Part shown: positions 1-8,014 of the stretch, piece by piece
Position numbering within the stretch: the first letter of the stretch is position 1
Layout: the number at the start of each line of letters is the position of its first letter
Assembly (NCBI RefSeq): GCF_014203855.1
Contig: NZ_JACHJV010000001.1
Coordinates: forward strand, 7,626,001 to 7,690,000
Direction: 5' to 3'
Source: Kitasatospora kifunensis
Lineage (GTDB): Bacteria; Actinomycetota; Actinomycetes; Streptomycetales; Streptomycetaceae
Length of the DNA: 64,000 bases
Made by a program: the position numbers and the translations under genes
The notes under the pieces: model-generated
The model's input: only the letters and a program-made list of their open reading frames with translations
What the model was told of the DNA's origin: nothing
Database searches by the model: none

Positions 1-485
1 AGCAGCAGCATGTGCCGGGCGAGAGCGGCGGGTTCGGCGATGCCGGCCTCGGAGAGCAGCCCTTCGAGCAGCTCTCGGTAGCGCATGAGATGGGCCCGGG
101 GCAGTTCGCGCACCACGCCGTTGAGGTGGCGGGTCTCGACCGCCGTGTTGACGATCGCGCACCCCAGGTAGCCCTGCTCGGTGTACCAGCGGGTGAGCAG
201 GTCGAACAGTGCCATGACCCGTTCGCGTCCGGCGGGGATCTGCTCCAGTTCGGTGGCCAGCCACCGGTGGACCCGCTCGCTGCGGTCCCGTAGCGCCGCC
301 TCCACCAGGCCCTCCTTGGAGCCGAAGTTCCGGTAGATGGTCAGCTTGGATGCTCCGGCGTGCTGCGCGATCTCGTCGACGCCCACGGCGTGTACGCCAC
401 GCTCGTAGAAGAGCTGGACCGCGCTGTCCAGCACGCGGCGCCGGGTGGCCTGCGGGTCGAGGGTGGTTCCTGCCTTCACTGGCAT
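1..485 (-). CDS. TetR/AcrR family transcriptional regulator (3' end outside window)
   Basis: Reading leftward from ATG at 485 gives MPVKAGTTLDPQATRRR, then a classic TetR DNA-binding region at about residues 15-60 (LDSAVQLFYERGVHAVGVDE, followed by IAQHAGASKLTIYRNFGSKE). The ligand-binding part continues with YLGCAIVNTAVE and is cut by the window start after about 160 residues. It is divergent from an MFS exporter. The 80-bp gap holds a long perfect inverted repeat that should be its operator, so it probably represses itself and the exporter until a ligand binds. The ligand is not predictable from sequence. Confidence 0.9.
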   Translation of the reverse strand, partial: MPVKAGTTLDPQATRRRVLDSAVQLFYERGVHAVGVDEIAQHAGASKLTIYRNFGSKEGLVEAALRDRSERVHRWLATELEQIPAGRERVMALFDLLTRWYTEQGYLGCAIVNTAVETRHLNGVVRELPRAHLMRYRELLEGLLSEAGIAEPAALARHMLL

Positions 486-510
486 GGCACCAGTCTACGT
501 GTCGCGGCGA

Positions 511-561
511 TGAGACGGTACCGTACTGTTTCCATAGATGAAACAGTACGGTACCGTCTCA
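511..561. promoter_or_regulatory. 22-bp perfect inverted repeat, likely TetR operator
   Basis: Positions 511-532 (starting TGAGACGGTACCGTACTG) are repeated exactly inverted at 540-561, with a 7-nt spacer. Each arm contains its own 10-bp palindrome ACGGTACCGT (515-524 and 548-557), so the site could hold two TetR dimers. It lies between the divergent TetR and MFS genes. The right arm overlaps an ATG at 538, which argues that the exporter starts at the later ATG (565). Confidence 0.8.
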
Positions 562-564
562 CCT

Positions 565-1839
565 ATGGACTCTCGGTCACCCGTCCCCGTGCGGCGGCTC
601 TGGGCAGCGGTGCTGTTCGGATACCTGTCACTCGGCGCCACGCTCCAGGCGCTTCCCACCTACGTCGTCCAGCACTTCCGCGGCGGGCCCCTGATCGCCG
701 GGACGGCGGTGGGTGTCGCCTTCCTCGCCACCGCCTGCGCGCGGCCCTTCGCCGGGCGGCTCGCCGATGCCGGATACGCCCGTCCCGTCGTCGCGATCGG
801 CGGACTGCTGGGCGCGGTCGGTGGCGTGGGGCATCTGATCGCTCCCAACACCTGGACGCTGATGGTGGCCAGGCTGGTCATGGGGGCCGGCGAGGCCGCA
901 CTGTTCTCCGGGGCCATTCCCTGGGTGCTCGCCGACACGCCGCCGGAGCGCCGCGGCCGGATCGCGGGCTGGTTCGGCCTGTCCATGTGGAGCGGACTGG
1001 CGCTGGGTCCGGTGGCCGCCGTCGGCCTCCACAGCTGGCAGGGCTTCTCCGGGGTCTGGTGGGGCGTCACGGTTTTCGGCATCGTCGCCGCGGGCCTCGT
1101 GCTCGCCACCCCACGCGAGCACCGGGCGGCCGAGGGACTGCCGGCGATGCCGCGCAGCCTGCGGGAGATCGTGCCCGCCGGGGCGTCGCTGCCGGGGCTC
1201 GCTCTCGGCCTGTCCAGCTACGGGTACGGCACGGTCAACGCGCTGCTGGTGCTGTATCTGCGCCATGACGGGATCGGCGGTGAGAGCGCGGCGCTCGCGG
1301 TGTTCGCCGCCGGATTCCTCCTGGTCCGCGCCCTCGGCTCCCCGCTGGTGGACCGCAAGGGCGGCCTGGCCGTGGCCTCGGGGACCCTCGTGGTGGAGAC
1401 CGTGGGCCTGATTCTGGTCGCCCTGGCCCCGAACAGTGTGACGGCCCTGCTGGGCACCATGCTCGCCGGGGCCGGAGTCTCCCTGATGTACCCGGCCACC
1501 GTCGCGCTGACCCTGCACCGGACCGGCCCCCTGCGCCCCGGCGCCTCCGTCGGCGCGATGACCTCGTTCTGGGACCTCGGCATCATGGTCGCCGGGCCGC
1601 TCGGCGGCCTGATCGCCGCCGGGTCCGGCTACCCGGCGGCCTTCGCCGTCGCGGTCGTGACCACGCTGGCGGGCCTGCTCGTGGTCGCGACGGGGCTGCG
1701 CGGCTCCCGCGACTCCCGCGACTCCCGCGACTCCGGCGACTCCGGCGACTCCGGCGACTCCCGCGACTCCGGCGGCCCGCGCGGGAACCGGGCGTCGGAC
1801 CGGGCGGCCGAGCCCGCCGTGGAGCGGAGCGCGAGGTGA
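565..1839 (+). CDS. MFS transporter (drug-efflux type)
   Basis: About 424 residues and mostly hydrophobic, with roughly 12 membrane segments. It begins MDSRSPVPVRRLWAAVLFGY. The conserved intracellular motif of the first half is visible as ARPFAGRLADAGYARP, and motif-C-like glycine-rich segments occur mid-protein. An in-frame ATG at 538 exists but lies inside the operator arm; the ATG at 565 leaves the operator outside the gene and would give an almost leaderless message. The C-terminus carries a low-complexity RDS/GDS tail encoded by 9-bp tandem repeats around 1710-1770. The stop overlaps the next gene (GTGA), so the two are translationally coupled. The substrate is unknown. Confidence 0.85.
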   Translation: MDSRSPVPVRRLWAAVLFGYLSLGATLQALPTYVVQHFRGGPLIAGTAVGVAFLATACARPFAGRLADAGYARPVVAIGGLLGAVGGVGHLIAPNTWTLMVARLVMGAGEAALFSGAIPWVLADTPPERRGRIAGWFGLSMWSGLALGPVAAVGLHSWQGFSGVWWGVTVFGIVAAGLVLATPREHRAAEGLPAMPRSLREIVPAGASLPGLALGLSSYGYGTVNALLVLYLRHDGIGGESAALAVFAAGFLLVRALGSPLVDRKGGLAVASGTLVVETVGLILVALAPNSVTALLGTMLAGAGVSLMYPATVALTLHRTGPLRPGASVGAMTSFWDLGIMVAGPLGGLIAAGSGYPAAFAVAVVTTLAGLLVVATGLRGSRDSRDSRDSGDSGDSGDSRDSGGPRGNRASDRAAEPAVERSAR

Positions 1840-2717
1840 GCGCCGAGCCCCCCACCCGCGCTGTCTACCACGAGGGCGAGCGAGCAGTGCAGCGGGCGGC
1901 CGGGCTCACACAGGAGGCCGACCGGGTCGCCGACATCATGGGTGGGCGGCTCAGTCTGACCGCCCAGGCCTTCCTGTCGATCGCACCGTGCCTCGCCCTG
2001 GGCGCGGCGGACGGCGCCGGCCGGCTCTGGGCCTCGATCCTCTACGGCCCCGCGGGCATGGTGCGGGCCTCGCCGGGATCGCTGCGGATCGCCGCGGCGC
2101 CTGCGGCCGGTGACCCCATCGGCCCCCGCGCCCCCGGGGACCACCTCGGCCTGCTCGCCATGGACTTCGCTCGCCGGCGCAGGCTGCGGATCAACGGCCG
2201 GGTCCGCGTCTGGGAACCGCGGTCGATCGAGCTGGCAGTGGACCGGGCCTACGGGAACTGCCCCCGGTACATCCAGCGGCGGGAGCTCGACACGGCTGCC
2301 CTGGCCGACCGGGGGAGCGGACCGGCAGGTTCGGTTCACCCGGAACTCACCGAGGAGCAGCGTGAGTTGATCATGCGATCGGACACCCTCTTCATCGCGT
2401 CGAGCCATCCGGGCGCGGGCGCCGACGTCTCCCACCGCGGTGGTCCGCCGGGCTTCCTGCGGGTGGTGGGTCCCCGTCGGGTCCAACTGCCGGACTACGA
2501 GGGCAACGCCATGTTCAACACGCTGGGAAACATCTGGGTCAACCCCCGCGTGGGACTGGCGCTGTGCGACTTCCGGACCGGTGAGACGGTGCAGATCACC
2601 GGCCGGGCGGCCATCGACCACAGCCCGCCGGCCGGTGTCTGGGACGGTCAGGACGTCCGACGGGTGTTGGACATCGCGGTCGAGCAGGTGGTCTGGACCC
2701 CGGGCGTGCCGTCCTGA
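1836..2717 (+). CDS. Pyridoxamine 5'-phosphate oxidase-family (FMN split-barrel) protein
   Basis: 293 residues starting at GTG 1836, which overlaps the MFS stop. The C-terminal two thirds show features of the FMN-binding split barrel seen in 'pyridoxamine phosphate oxidase-related' proteins: LFIASSHPGAGADVSHRGGP, then the dimer/flavin region DYEGNAMFNTLGNIWVNPRV and VGLALCDFRTGETVQITGRA. Such proteins are flavin- or F420-dependent reductases, oxidases or cofactor binders. The N-terminal 100 residues resemble the flanking part of longer members. Coupling to an exporter under TetR control suggests a detoxification role (inference). Confidence 0.65.
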   Translation: MSAEPPTRAVYHEGERAVQRAAGLTQEADRVADIMGGRLSLTAQAFLSIAPCLALGAADGAGRLWASILYGPAGMVRASPGSLRIAAAPAAGDPIGPRAPGDHLGLLAMDFARRRRLRINGRVRVWEPRSIELAVDRAYGNCPRYIQRRELDTAALADRGSGPAGSVHPELTEEQRELIMRSDTLFIASSHPGAGADVSHRGGPPGFLRVVGPRRVQLPDYEGNAMFNTLGNIWVNPRVGLALCDFRTGETVQITGRAAIDHSPPAGVWDGQDVRRVLDIAVEQVVWTPGVPS

Positions 2718-2741
2718 GTCGGCAGCGGCCGGTGCGCCGGG

Positions 2742-3632
2742 CTACCGAACGGTGCACACGTACCTGGCCTTGGCCAGGTCGACGAAGTCCGAGGTGAGCG
2801 GATGCGGTTGGTCGCCGGCCCAGGCGAGCACGACCGGCAGCAGCGGCGCGTCGGACACCGGCCGGTAGACGACCCAAGGATGGGGGTGCAGCATGCTGGT
2901 CGACTCACCGGACAGGCCGATACCGCGCCCGGCCGCGATCGCCTCGAGCCACTCCTCCAGGTTGTGGACCCTGATCACCTGCCGAGGAGCCTGCCCGACC
3001 CCGTCCCACAGACTGAGCGTGGTCGTGCCCGTGATGGGCACGACCACGAGGGGGCTGTGCCGCATGTCGTCCATGGTGACCTCGGCCAGGGCGGCCACCG
3101 GATGCTCTCGCGGCAGGGCCGCGACCCTCGGCTCCTGGTGCAGGACGACATGTCCGATCCGCGGGTCCGCCGGCAGGCCCCGCAGGATCGCGACGTGGCT
3201 GCGCCCGTCCTCTATGCCGGCGAACGGCACCTCGTCGATCCGGCGCAACTCGACCCGCACGCCCGGGTGCACCGATTCGAATTCCCTGACCAGCGGAGTC
3301 GTGTTCTCCCCGAGGGCGTTGTAGGAGAAGCCCACCCGCAGGGTCGAGTGCGGCGACACCGTCGCGGTGACGGCGTCGTCCGCGGCGGACAGCGCCCGTG
3401 CCGCCAGCGGAAGCAGCCGCTCTCCCACCTCCGTGAGCAGCACACCGCGATGGTTTCGTTCCAGAAGTGTCTGCCCGACGATGCGTTCCAGTTGAGCGAT
3501 GGTCCGGCTGAGCGCCGACTGGGAGATCCATAAGGTCTCGGCCGCTCCTCTGAAGCTACGATGATCAACGACGGCAAGGAACGCCCGCAGATGCCTGAGT
3601 TCGAGATCCGAGGCGCCGTGGAACTTGACCAC
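2742..3632 (-). CDS. LysR-family transcriptional regulator
   Basis: 296 residues. The start is taken at GTG 3632 (protein VVKFHGASDLELRHLRAFLA), preceded by the ribosome site AGGCAGGA. The N-terminal winged HTH is typical (DHRSFRGAAETLWISQSALS). It is followed by a periplasmic-binding-like effector domain (LRVGFSYNALGENTTPLVRE; GRGIGLSGES). It is divergent from the AurF-like operon across about 257 bp, the standard position for a LysR regulator of that operon. It is the nearest candidate pathway switch. Confidence 0.9.
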   Translation of the reverse strand: MVKFHGASDLELRHLRAFLAVVDHRSFRGAAETLWISQSALSRTIAQLERIVGQTLLERNHRGVLLTEVGERLLPLAARALSAADDAVTATVSPHSTLRVGFSYNALGENTTPLVREFESVHPGVRVELRRIDEVPFAGIEDGRSHVAILRGLPADPRIGHVVLHQEPRVAALPREHPVAALAEVTMDDMRHSPLVVVPITGTTTLSLWDGVGQAPRQVIRVHNLEEWLEAIAAGRGIGLSGESTSMLHPHPWVVYRPVSDAPLLPVVLAWAGDQPHPLTSDFVDLAKARYVCTVR

Positions 3633-3889
3633 TGACGATTCCTGCCTTTCACCTGGGGCGATGCGCGAGGCGCATCGCCCTTGCGATCGTGGCACTTCCG
3701 ACGGTCGATCAGCTGTGCTTAACGTAGCTGCGCGGCAAGCCGAGCGGCACGGTGGTCCAAGGTCACCAGAGGACGCTACCCAGGGGGAACTTTGGGCACA
3801 CACCTGTGGTGTCCGCTCGCAATTCAGAGGGTTCCGACCGCGAATCCGGCCTGCCGGGAATCAGGTGTCCCCGCGCGAGAAGGGAAGCA

Positions 3890-4786
3890 ATGAACGCTGT
3901 CGACACAGTGGCATCGGAACGCTTCACATCGATTCTGAACAGGCTGCGGGAGAAGTCGATCCAGGACTACTACAACCCTTATCAGACCTTCGACTGGCCC
4001 GCTTCGCTCCCGCTGGACGTACCGTGGATGACACCGGAGTTGGCCAGTACCCACGGCACCGTCGTCCAACAGGAGCTGACCCAGACCCAGTTGCTCGCAC
4101 TGAGCCGCTGGGAGAGCCTGAACTTCTACAGCCTGAACGTCCACGGGATCCGGGAGCTGCTCACCGAGGTGGTGAATCGGATCCATATGCCCGGCTTCGA
4201 GATCCCGTCCGACTTCTTCCACCACTTCATCGGCGAAGAGAACGAACACATGTGGTTCTTCGCCGAGTTCTGCCTGCGCTACGGCGGGAAGATCTATCCG
4301 ACGGCCGCGCCGTTCAGGTCGGGTGCCGCTGCGGACGTGGCGGTGGAGCACTTCCTGGTGTTCGCCCGTATCCTCCTCTTCGAGGAGATCGTGGACCACT
4401 ACAACCTGACCATGGCGGACGACGATTCCCTGCACGAGACGATCCGCCAGGTGAACCGGATACACCACCGGGACGAATCGCGGCACATCGCCTTCGGCCG
4501 CGAACTGGTCGCCCTGCTCTACGAACCCCTGCGCACCAGCCTGGACCCGTCCCGGCTGCAGGAGCTGGAAGGCTATCTGAAGCGCTACATCGCTTACAGC
4601 CTGCAGTCCTTCTACAATCCGCAGGTGTATCGGGACGCCGGGATCCCGGACCCGCTGGGGTTTCGCAGGAGGGTCATCGAGGACCCCGCGCGGCGGGATA
4701 TCGAGAAGAAGGCCGTCCGAAAGCCCATGTCGTTCTTCATCAAGGCCGGGATATTCCAGAACGAGGAACTCCCGATGGCCGCCTGA
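3890..4786 (+). CDS. AurF-like diiron oxygenase (putative N-oxygenase)
   Basis: 298 residues, starting at ATG 3890 with GAAGGGA upstream. All seven metal ligands of the AurF/CmlI type can be placed: Glu75, Glu117-x-x-His120 (EENEH), Glu165 (FEEIVDHYN), and His192-x3-Glu196-x2-His199 (HHRDESRH). The HxxxExxH and ExxH spacings match AurF. AurF-family enzymes use a non-haem diiron centre and O2 to oxidise amines to hydroxylamine, nitroso or nitro groups. Here the next genes activate an amino acid and load it on a carrier protein, so the substrate may be an aminoacyl thioester rather than free p-aminobenzoate (inference). First gene of a LysR-controlled operon. Confidence 0.8.
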   Translation: MNAVDTVASERFTSILNRLREKSIQDYYNPYQTFDWPASLPLDVPWMTPELASTHGTVVQQELTQTQLLALSRWESLNFYSLNVHGIRELLTEVVNRIHMPGFEIPSDFFHHFIGEENEHMWFFAEFCLRYGGKIYPTAAPFRSGAAADVAVEHFLVFARILLFEEIVDHYNLTMADDDSLHETIRQVNRIHHRDESRHIAFGRELVALLYEPLRTSLDPSRLQELEGYLKRYIAYSLQSFYNPQVYRDAGIPDPLGFRRRVIEDPARRDIEKKAVRKPMSFFIKAGIFQNEELPMAA

Positions 4787-4818
4787 TCGCGGATCACGAT
4801 TCTCCCGACGTCCGGTTC

Positions 4819-4912
4819 CAGGCGTTGTTCCACAGGCGTCGTTCCACAGGCGTCCTTCCAGACCGTTGTTTCAGACCGTCGTTCCACACCGTCGTTCCAC
4901 ACCGTCGTTCCA
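4819..4912. repeat. Seven tandem 13-14 bp repeats between AurF-like gene and ligase gene
   Basis: Units CAGGCGTTGTTCCA (4819, 4833, 4847) grade into GACCGTTGTTTCA and CACCGTCGTTCCA (4861, 4874, 4887, 4900). They fill most of the 145-bp gap inside the operon. No gene or obvious hairpin is seen. Copy number may vary between strains. Confidence 0.85.
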
Positions 4913-4931
4913 CAGCCAACGAGGTGATTCC

Positions 4932-5786
4932 ATGGGCTCGGACGCACCAAGCGTGGTCATCGGGCAGGGCCTCGCCGCCCTCGGCCCGGAGGCCACCCAG
5001 CTCCTCCACCTGCTGGACGAGACCTTCCGGGGGTGGGGAGATCGGCGCGGTGCCCACCCGCTGACGATGCCGCCCCTGCTGCCGGTGGCCGACCTGGCGA
5101 AGCTCGACTTCTACGAGAACTTTCCCCAACTCGCGGTCGTGGCAGCCACTCTCGACGTCAGCGAGGGTGCGGACCACTCGGCCGAAGCCAGGACCGGCGC
5201 CTACGCGTCGGCCAGCCTCAATCCGGCGGCGCTGGCTCTGCCGTCGGCGGCGTGCTACGGAGTGTTCCTCAACCACGCCGGAACAGAGGTGCCCGACGGC
5301 AGGACGGTCACCGTCCTGGGCCGCTGCTATCGCAACGAGGACAGGTACGAGGGGCTCCGCCGTCTTCTCGGCTTCCACATGAGGGAGATCGTCGCCCTCG
5401 GGTCGTACGAGCACACCCAGCGGCACCTGGGCGAGTACGGTGCGTTGGTCCAGGACTTCGCCGAGGCCGTGGGCCTGCCGGTGGAGAAGCAGGTCGCCAC
5501 CGATCCGTTCTACGACAGCTCGGGCTCCCGCGCCGTCCTCCAGCAACTGGCGCCGGTCAAGCACGAGTTCGTCTATGCCGAGACTGCGATCTCCTCGATC
5601 AACGTACACCGCAACTTCTTCGGGGAGCGGTGCGACATCCGGCTCGAGGAGACCGGCGAGGCGGTGTTCACCAGCTGCGTGGCCTTCGGTCTCGAGCGTT
5701 GGATCTTCGCTCTGGAGAACCGCTACAGCGGAGACTGGGACAAGGCGTTCGCGGCCGTCGAGGGTGCCGCCGCCGCGGTGTCGTGA
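4932..5786 (+). CDS. Amino acid:[carrier protein] ligase (class II aaRS-like)
   Basis: 284 residues; ATG 4932 follows the ribosome site GAGGTGA. It resembles the catalytic core of atypical seryl-tRNA synthetases that lack the tRNA-binding arm. Motif 2 is visible at 130-145 (GRCYRNEDRYEGLRRLLGFH) and motif 3 near 249-257 (CVAFGLERW). Candidate zinc ligands Cys108, Glu152 and Cys249 have nearly the spacing reported for the Bradyrhizobium aminoacyl:CP ligase (Cys131, Glu176, Cys279). Such enzymes adenylate a small amino acid (glycine or alanine in known cases) and transfer it to the phosphopantetheine of a stand-alone carrier protein. A carrier and its activating enzyme follow directly, which supports the call. 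Confidence 0.85.
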   Translation: MGSDAPSVVIGQGLAALGPEATQLLHLLDETFRGWGDRRGAHPLTMPPLLPVADLAKLDFYENFPQLAVVAATLDVSEGADHSAEARTGAYASASLNPAALALPSAACYGVFLNHAGTEVPDGRTVTVLGRCYRNEDRYEGLRRLLGFHMREIVALGSYEHTQRHLGEYGALVQDFAEAVGLPVEKQVATDPFYDSSGSRAVLQQLAPVKHEFVYAETAISSINVHRNFFGERCDIRLEETGEAVFTSCVAFGLERWIFALENRYSGDWDKAFAAVEGAAAAVS

Positions 5787-6232
5787 CCCGACCGCAGCCG
5801 ACGGCCGCAGGCGGCGGGGACGGCAGCGGTCAGGGCGGCAGCGGCGGGGTCGGCATTCGCACCGGGACGGACATCGTGCCCACCAGCCGCGTCAACTCCC
5901 TGGTCCGGGAGAGCGGAGAGCGGTTCCTCGAAACCCTCCTGACCGCCGGCGAGATCGAGGACTGCACCACTGACCGCGGTATCAGCCTCGACGCCGTCGC
6001 CGCGCGACTGGCGGCCAAGGAGGCGGTCTTCAAAACCCTTCACGCGCCGCGAAGCAGCCTGCCCTGGCTCTCGATAGAGGTCCGTCGCACGAGTGGCGGC
6101 TGGCCCGAGGTCGAACTCCACGGCGTGGCCCGGACGTTGGCCTTGGAAGCCGGCGTCGCGGAGCTGAGCGTGAGCATCAGCCACGACGGCGGCTTCGCCA
6201 TCGCCGTCGCCGTGGCCGCCGTCCGGCAGTGA
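5783..6232 (+). CDS. AcpS-type 4'-phosphopantetheinyl transferase
   Basis: 149 residues from GTG 5783, overlapping the ligase stop (GTGA). The N-terminus is Gly/Ser-rich (GGGDGSGQGGSGG). The enzyme core starts with GIRTGTDIVPTSRV, with the magnesium-binding Asp of the GxDxV-type motif. It continues with LAAKEAVFKTL, the KEAvfK motif, and ends with a beta-rich ISHDGGFAIAV segment. The size is that of a normal holo-ACP synthase. It probably converts the neighbouring apo-carrier (6316-6558) to its holo form. A pathway-dedicated AcpS beside an aa:CP ligase is unusual and links the set. Confidence 0.85.
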   Translation: MTRPQPTAAGGGDGSGQGGSGGVGIRTGTDIVPTSRVNSLVRESGERFLETLLTAGEIEDCTTDRGISLDAVAARLAAKEAVFKTLHAPRSSLPWLSIEVRRTSGGWPEVELHGVARTLALEAGVAELSVSISHDGGFAIAVAVAAVRQ

Positions 6233-6315
6233 GCATCGCGCGGCACCGGCTCACTGCCGGTTTCAGCACAGCGAGTTCATCACCTTCATCCACCGACAGA
6301 CAAGGAATCGGAATC

Positions 6316-6558
6316 ATGTCCAGCTCCGTGGACCAGGTCAAGGCATGGATCCTCAAGCGCCACCCCGAGCGCACCGACATCCCCGCCGACCTCGACCTGA
6401 TCGACAACCGGCTCATCGACTCCCTGGCGTTCGCCGAATTCCTCTTCCTGCTGGAGGAACTCGGCGGGCAGACCATCGACCGGGGGAGCCTCGTGGTGGA
6501 CGACTTCCGCACGCTGGCGCGGATCGAGCAGAAGTACCTGCGCGCAGCGGTGCGCTGA
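6316..6558 (+). CDS. Acyl/aminoacyl carrier protein
   Basis: 80 residues, ATG 6316, with GGAATCGGAATC upstream (weak ribosome site). It is a small acidic four-helix carrier with phosphopantetheine attachment at Ser36 in LIDNRLIDSLAFAEF (the D-S-L signature). A hydrophobic second helix follows (FLFLLEELGG). Its place directly after the aa:CP ligase and AcpS makes it the acceptor of the activated amino acid. It is distinct from the ACPs of fatty acid or polyketide synthesis in lacking the usual LGxDSL sequence. Confidence 0.9.
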   Translation: MSSSVDQVKAWILKRHPERTDIPADLDLIDNRLIDSLAFAEFLFLLEELGGQTIDRGSLVVDDFRTLARIEQKYLRAAVR

Positions 6559-6576
6559 GGGGATCGGGAGACCGTC

Positions 6577-7023
6577 ATGCGCTACGTCGAGGACTACGAA
6601 CAGGGACGGACGTACGAGCTCGGCACGTACAAGGTCACCGAGCAGGAGATCGTCGACTTCGGACGCAGGTTCGACCCGCAGCCCTACCACGTCGACGCGG
6701 AACTCGGTGAGGACTCGCTCTTCCAGGGCCTGGTGGCCAGCGGTTGGCACACCTGTGGGATGTTCATGCGCCTGTATGTGGACACGCTGCTGGGAGGCGC
6801 CGCCGTCGAGGGCTCGCCCGGGGTCGACGAACTCCGCTGGCTGAAGCCGGTCCGGCCGGGGGACGTCCTGACCGGAAGGCTCACGATCGTCGGCGTCACC
6901 GCGTCGATGACCCGGCCCGGCTGCTCGACCCTGCACAAGCGCGGTGAACTCACCGACGCCCAGGGGCAGCCGGTCATGCGTCTGACCCTGTACAGCATGT
7001 TCCGCCACCGCCCGCGTGACTGA
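6577..7023 (+). CDS. MaoC-like hotdog dehydratase/thioesterase-fold protein
   Basis: 148 residues. It shows the single-hotdog MaoC pattern: a YELGTYKVTEQEIVDFGRRF opening, the active-site-like FDPQPYHVDAE segment (the D/H pair of R-specific enoyl hydratases), then the central helix FQGLVASGWHTCGMFMRL and the ELRWLKPVRPGDVLTGRL strand region. MaoC proteins hydrate or dehydrate CoA- or ACP-bound acyl groups. In this operon it may act on the carrier-bound intermediate (inference). It lies 18 bp after the carrier gene, so it is clearly in the same transcript. Confidence 0.85.
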   Translation: MRYVEDYEQGRTYELGTYKVTEQEIVDFGRRFDPQPYHVDAELGEDSLFQGLVASGWHTCGMFMRLYVDTLLGGAAVEGSPGVDELRWLKPVRPGDVLTGRLTIVGVTASMTRPGCSTLHKRGELTDAQGQPVMRLTLYSMFRHRPRD

Positions 7024-7098
7024 AGCCGGCCCGCTGCTCCACCGCCCTGTCCTTCCGGGGCAGGACGACGACGCGTATACCGACATACGGAGGACGAC

Positions 7099-7920
7099 AT
7101 GGAAGCTGTCTCGCACACCTCGCAGTGGACCGCGGCGGCCCGCGCGCTGGAGACGGAGCGCGAGGACGCCCTCTTTCGGGACGAGCTGGCCCGTCCGCTC
7201 GCCTCGGAAACCGGATTCGAGCTGCTGCGGAAGTACGGCGGGGGCGGCCTCGCGGACTTCGTGTCCATCCGGACCAGGTACCTCGACGACGCCATCGAAG
7301 CCCAGGTGCTGGGCGGCGGGATACGCCAGGTGGTGCTCATCGCCGCAGGCATGGACGCCCGGGCCTTCCGGCTCGGGTGGCCCAAGGACGCGGTGGTCTA
7401 CGAGGTCGACCACTCGGCGCTCTTCGAGGTCAAGGAGAGCCGGCTCGCGGCGCTGGGGGCAGCGCCCGCGGTGGACCGGCGGGTGGTGGGCGCCGACCTG
7501 ACCAAGCCCTGGCTCTCCACCCTCGAAGCGGCCGGATTCGACCGGAACAAGCCCACCCTGTGGGTGGCGGAGGCCCTGCTGTTCTTCCTCACCGACGAGC
7601 AGGTCAGGTCCCTGCTGGACCTGCTGGCCGAGGGATCGGCGCCCGGCAGCCGACTGGCGCTCGACGTCCTGAGCGAGACGCTGCTGAACAGCATCGGCAC
7701 CCAGATCTTCCTGGGCGCGCTCAAGGCCGACGGCATCCCGTGGCTGTTCGGGACCGACGACCCCGAGGCGTACTTCGCCAAGTCGGGCTGGCACATCACC
7801 AGGCTCGACGAGCCCGGCCAGCAAGGCGCGGGCGCCGGGCGCTGGCCGTACGAGGTCTTCCCCCGCGAGGTCCCCAACGTGCCGCGCAACTGGCTCATCC
7901 AGGCCGACTTCCGGGGCTGA
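7099..7920 (+). CDS. Class I SAM-dependent methyltransferase (LCM/PF04072-like)
   Basis: 273 residues beginning MEAVSHTSQWTAAARALETE. Typical features of the leucine-carboxyl-methyltransferase-like family common in actinomycete secondary metabolism are present: SIRTRYLDDAI, the SAM-binding strand QVVLIAAGMDARAFRL, the acidic loop VVYEVDHSALF, and LWVAEALLFFLTDEQVRSLL. Members O-methylate carboxyl or hydroxyl groups of small molecules. It is the last gene of the LysR-adjacent operon, 75 bp after the MaoC gene. It could cap an acid released from the carrier (inference). Confidence 0.85.
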   Translation: MEAVSHTSQWTAAARALETEREDALFRDELARPLASETGFELLRKYGGGGLADFVSIRTRYLDDAIEAQVLGGGIRQVVLIAAGMDARAFRLGWPKDAVVYEVDHSALFEVKESRLAALGAAPAVDRRVVGADLTKPWLSTLEAAGFDRNKPTLWVAEALLFFLTDEQVRSLLDLLAEGSAPGSRLALDVLSETLLNSIGTQIFLGALKADGIPWLFGTDDPEAYFAKSGWHITRLDEPGQQGAGAGRWPYEVFPREVPNVPRNWLIQADFRG

Positions 7921-8014
7921 CCCCGGACCCGGGGAGGTGGGCGGGGCGAGCTGCCGTGCCCACCTACCCCGGGTGCCGCCGCATCCGATCGCATCGCCAG
8001 GGCGTTAGTTGGGC

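Noticed and set aside
12..293. Plus-strand reading frame at the window start
   Set aside because: It is antisense to the TetR gene, whose reverse-strand translation gives a clear HTH and family sequence.
3890..4786. AurF-like gene as a p-aminobenzoate oxygenase serving the PABA polyketide cluster
   Set aside because: It lies 21 kb away beyond several unrelated loci and inside its own operon with a carrier-loading system; a link cannot be supported from sequence alone.
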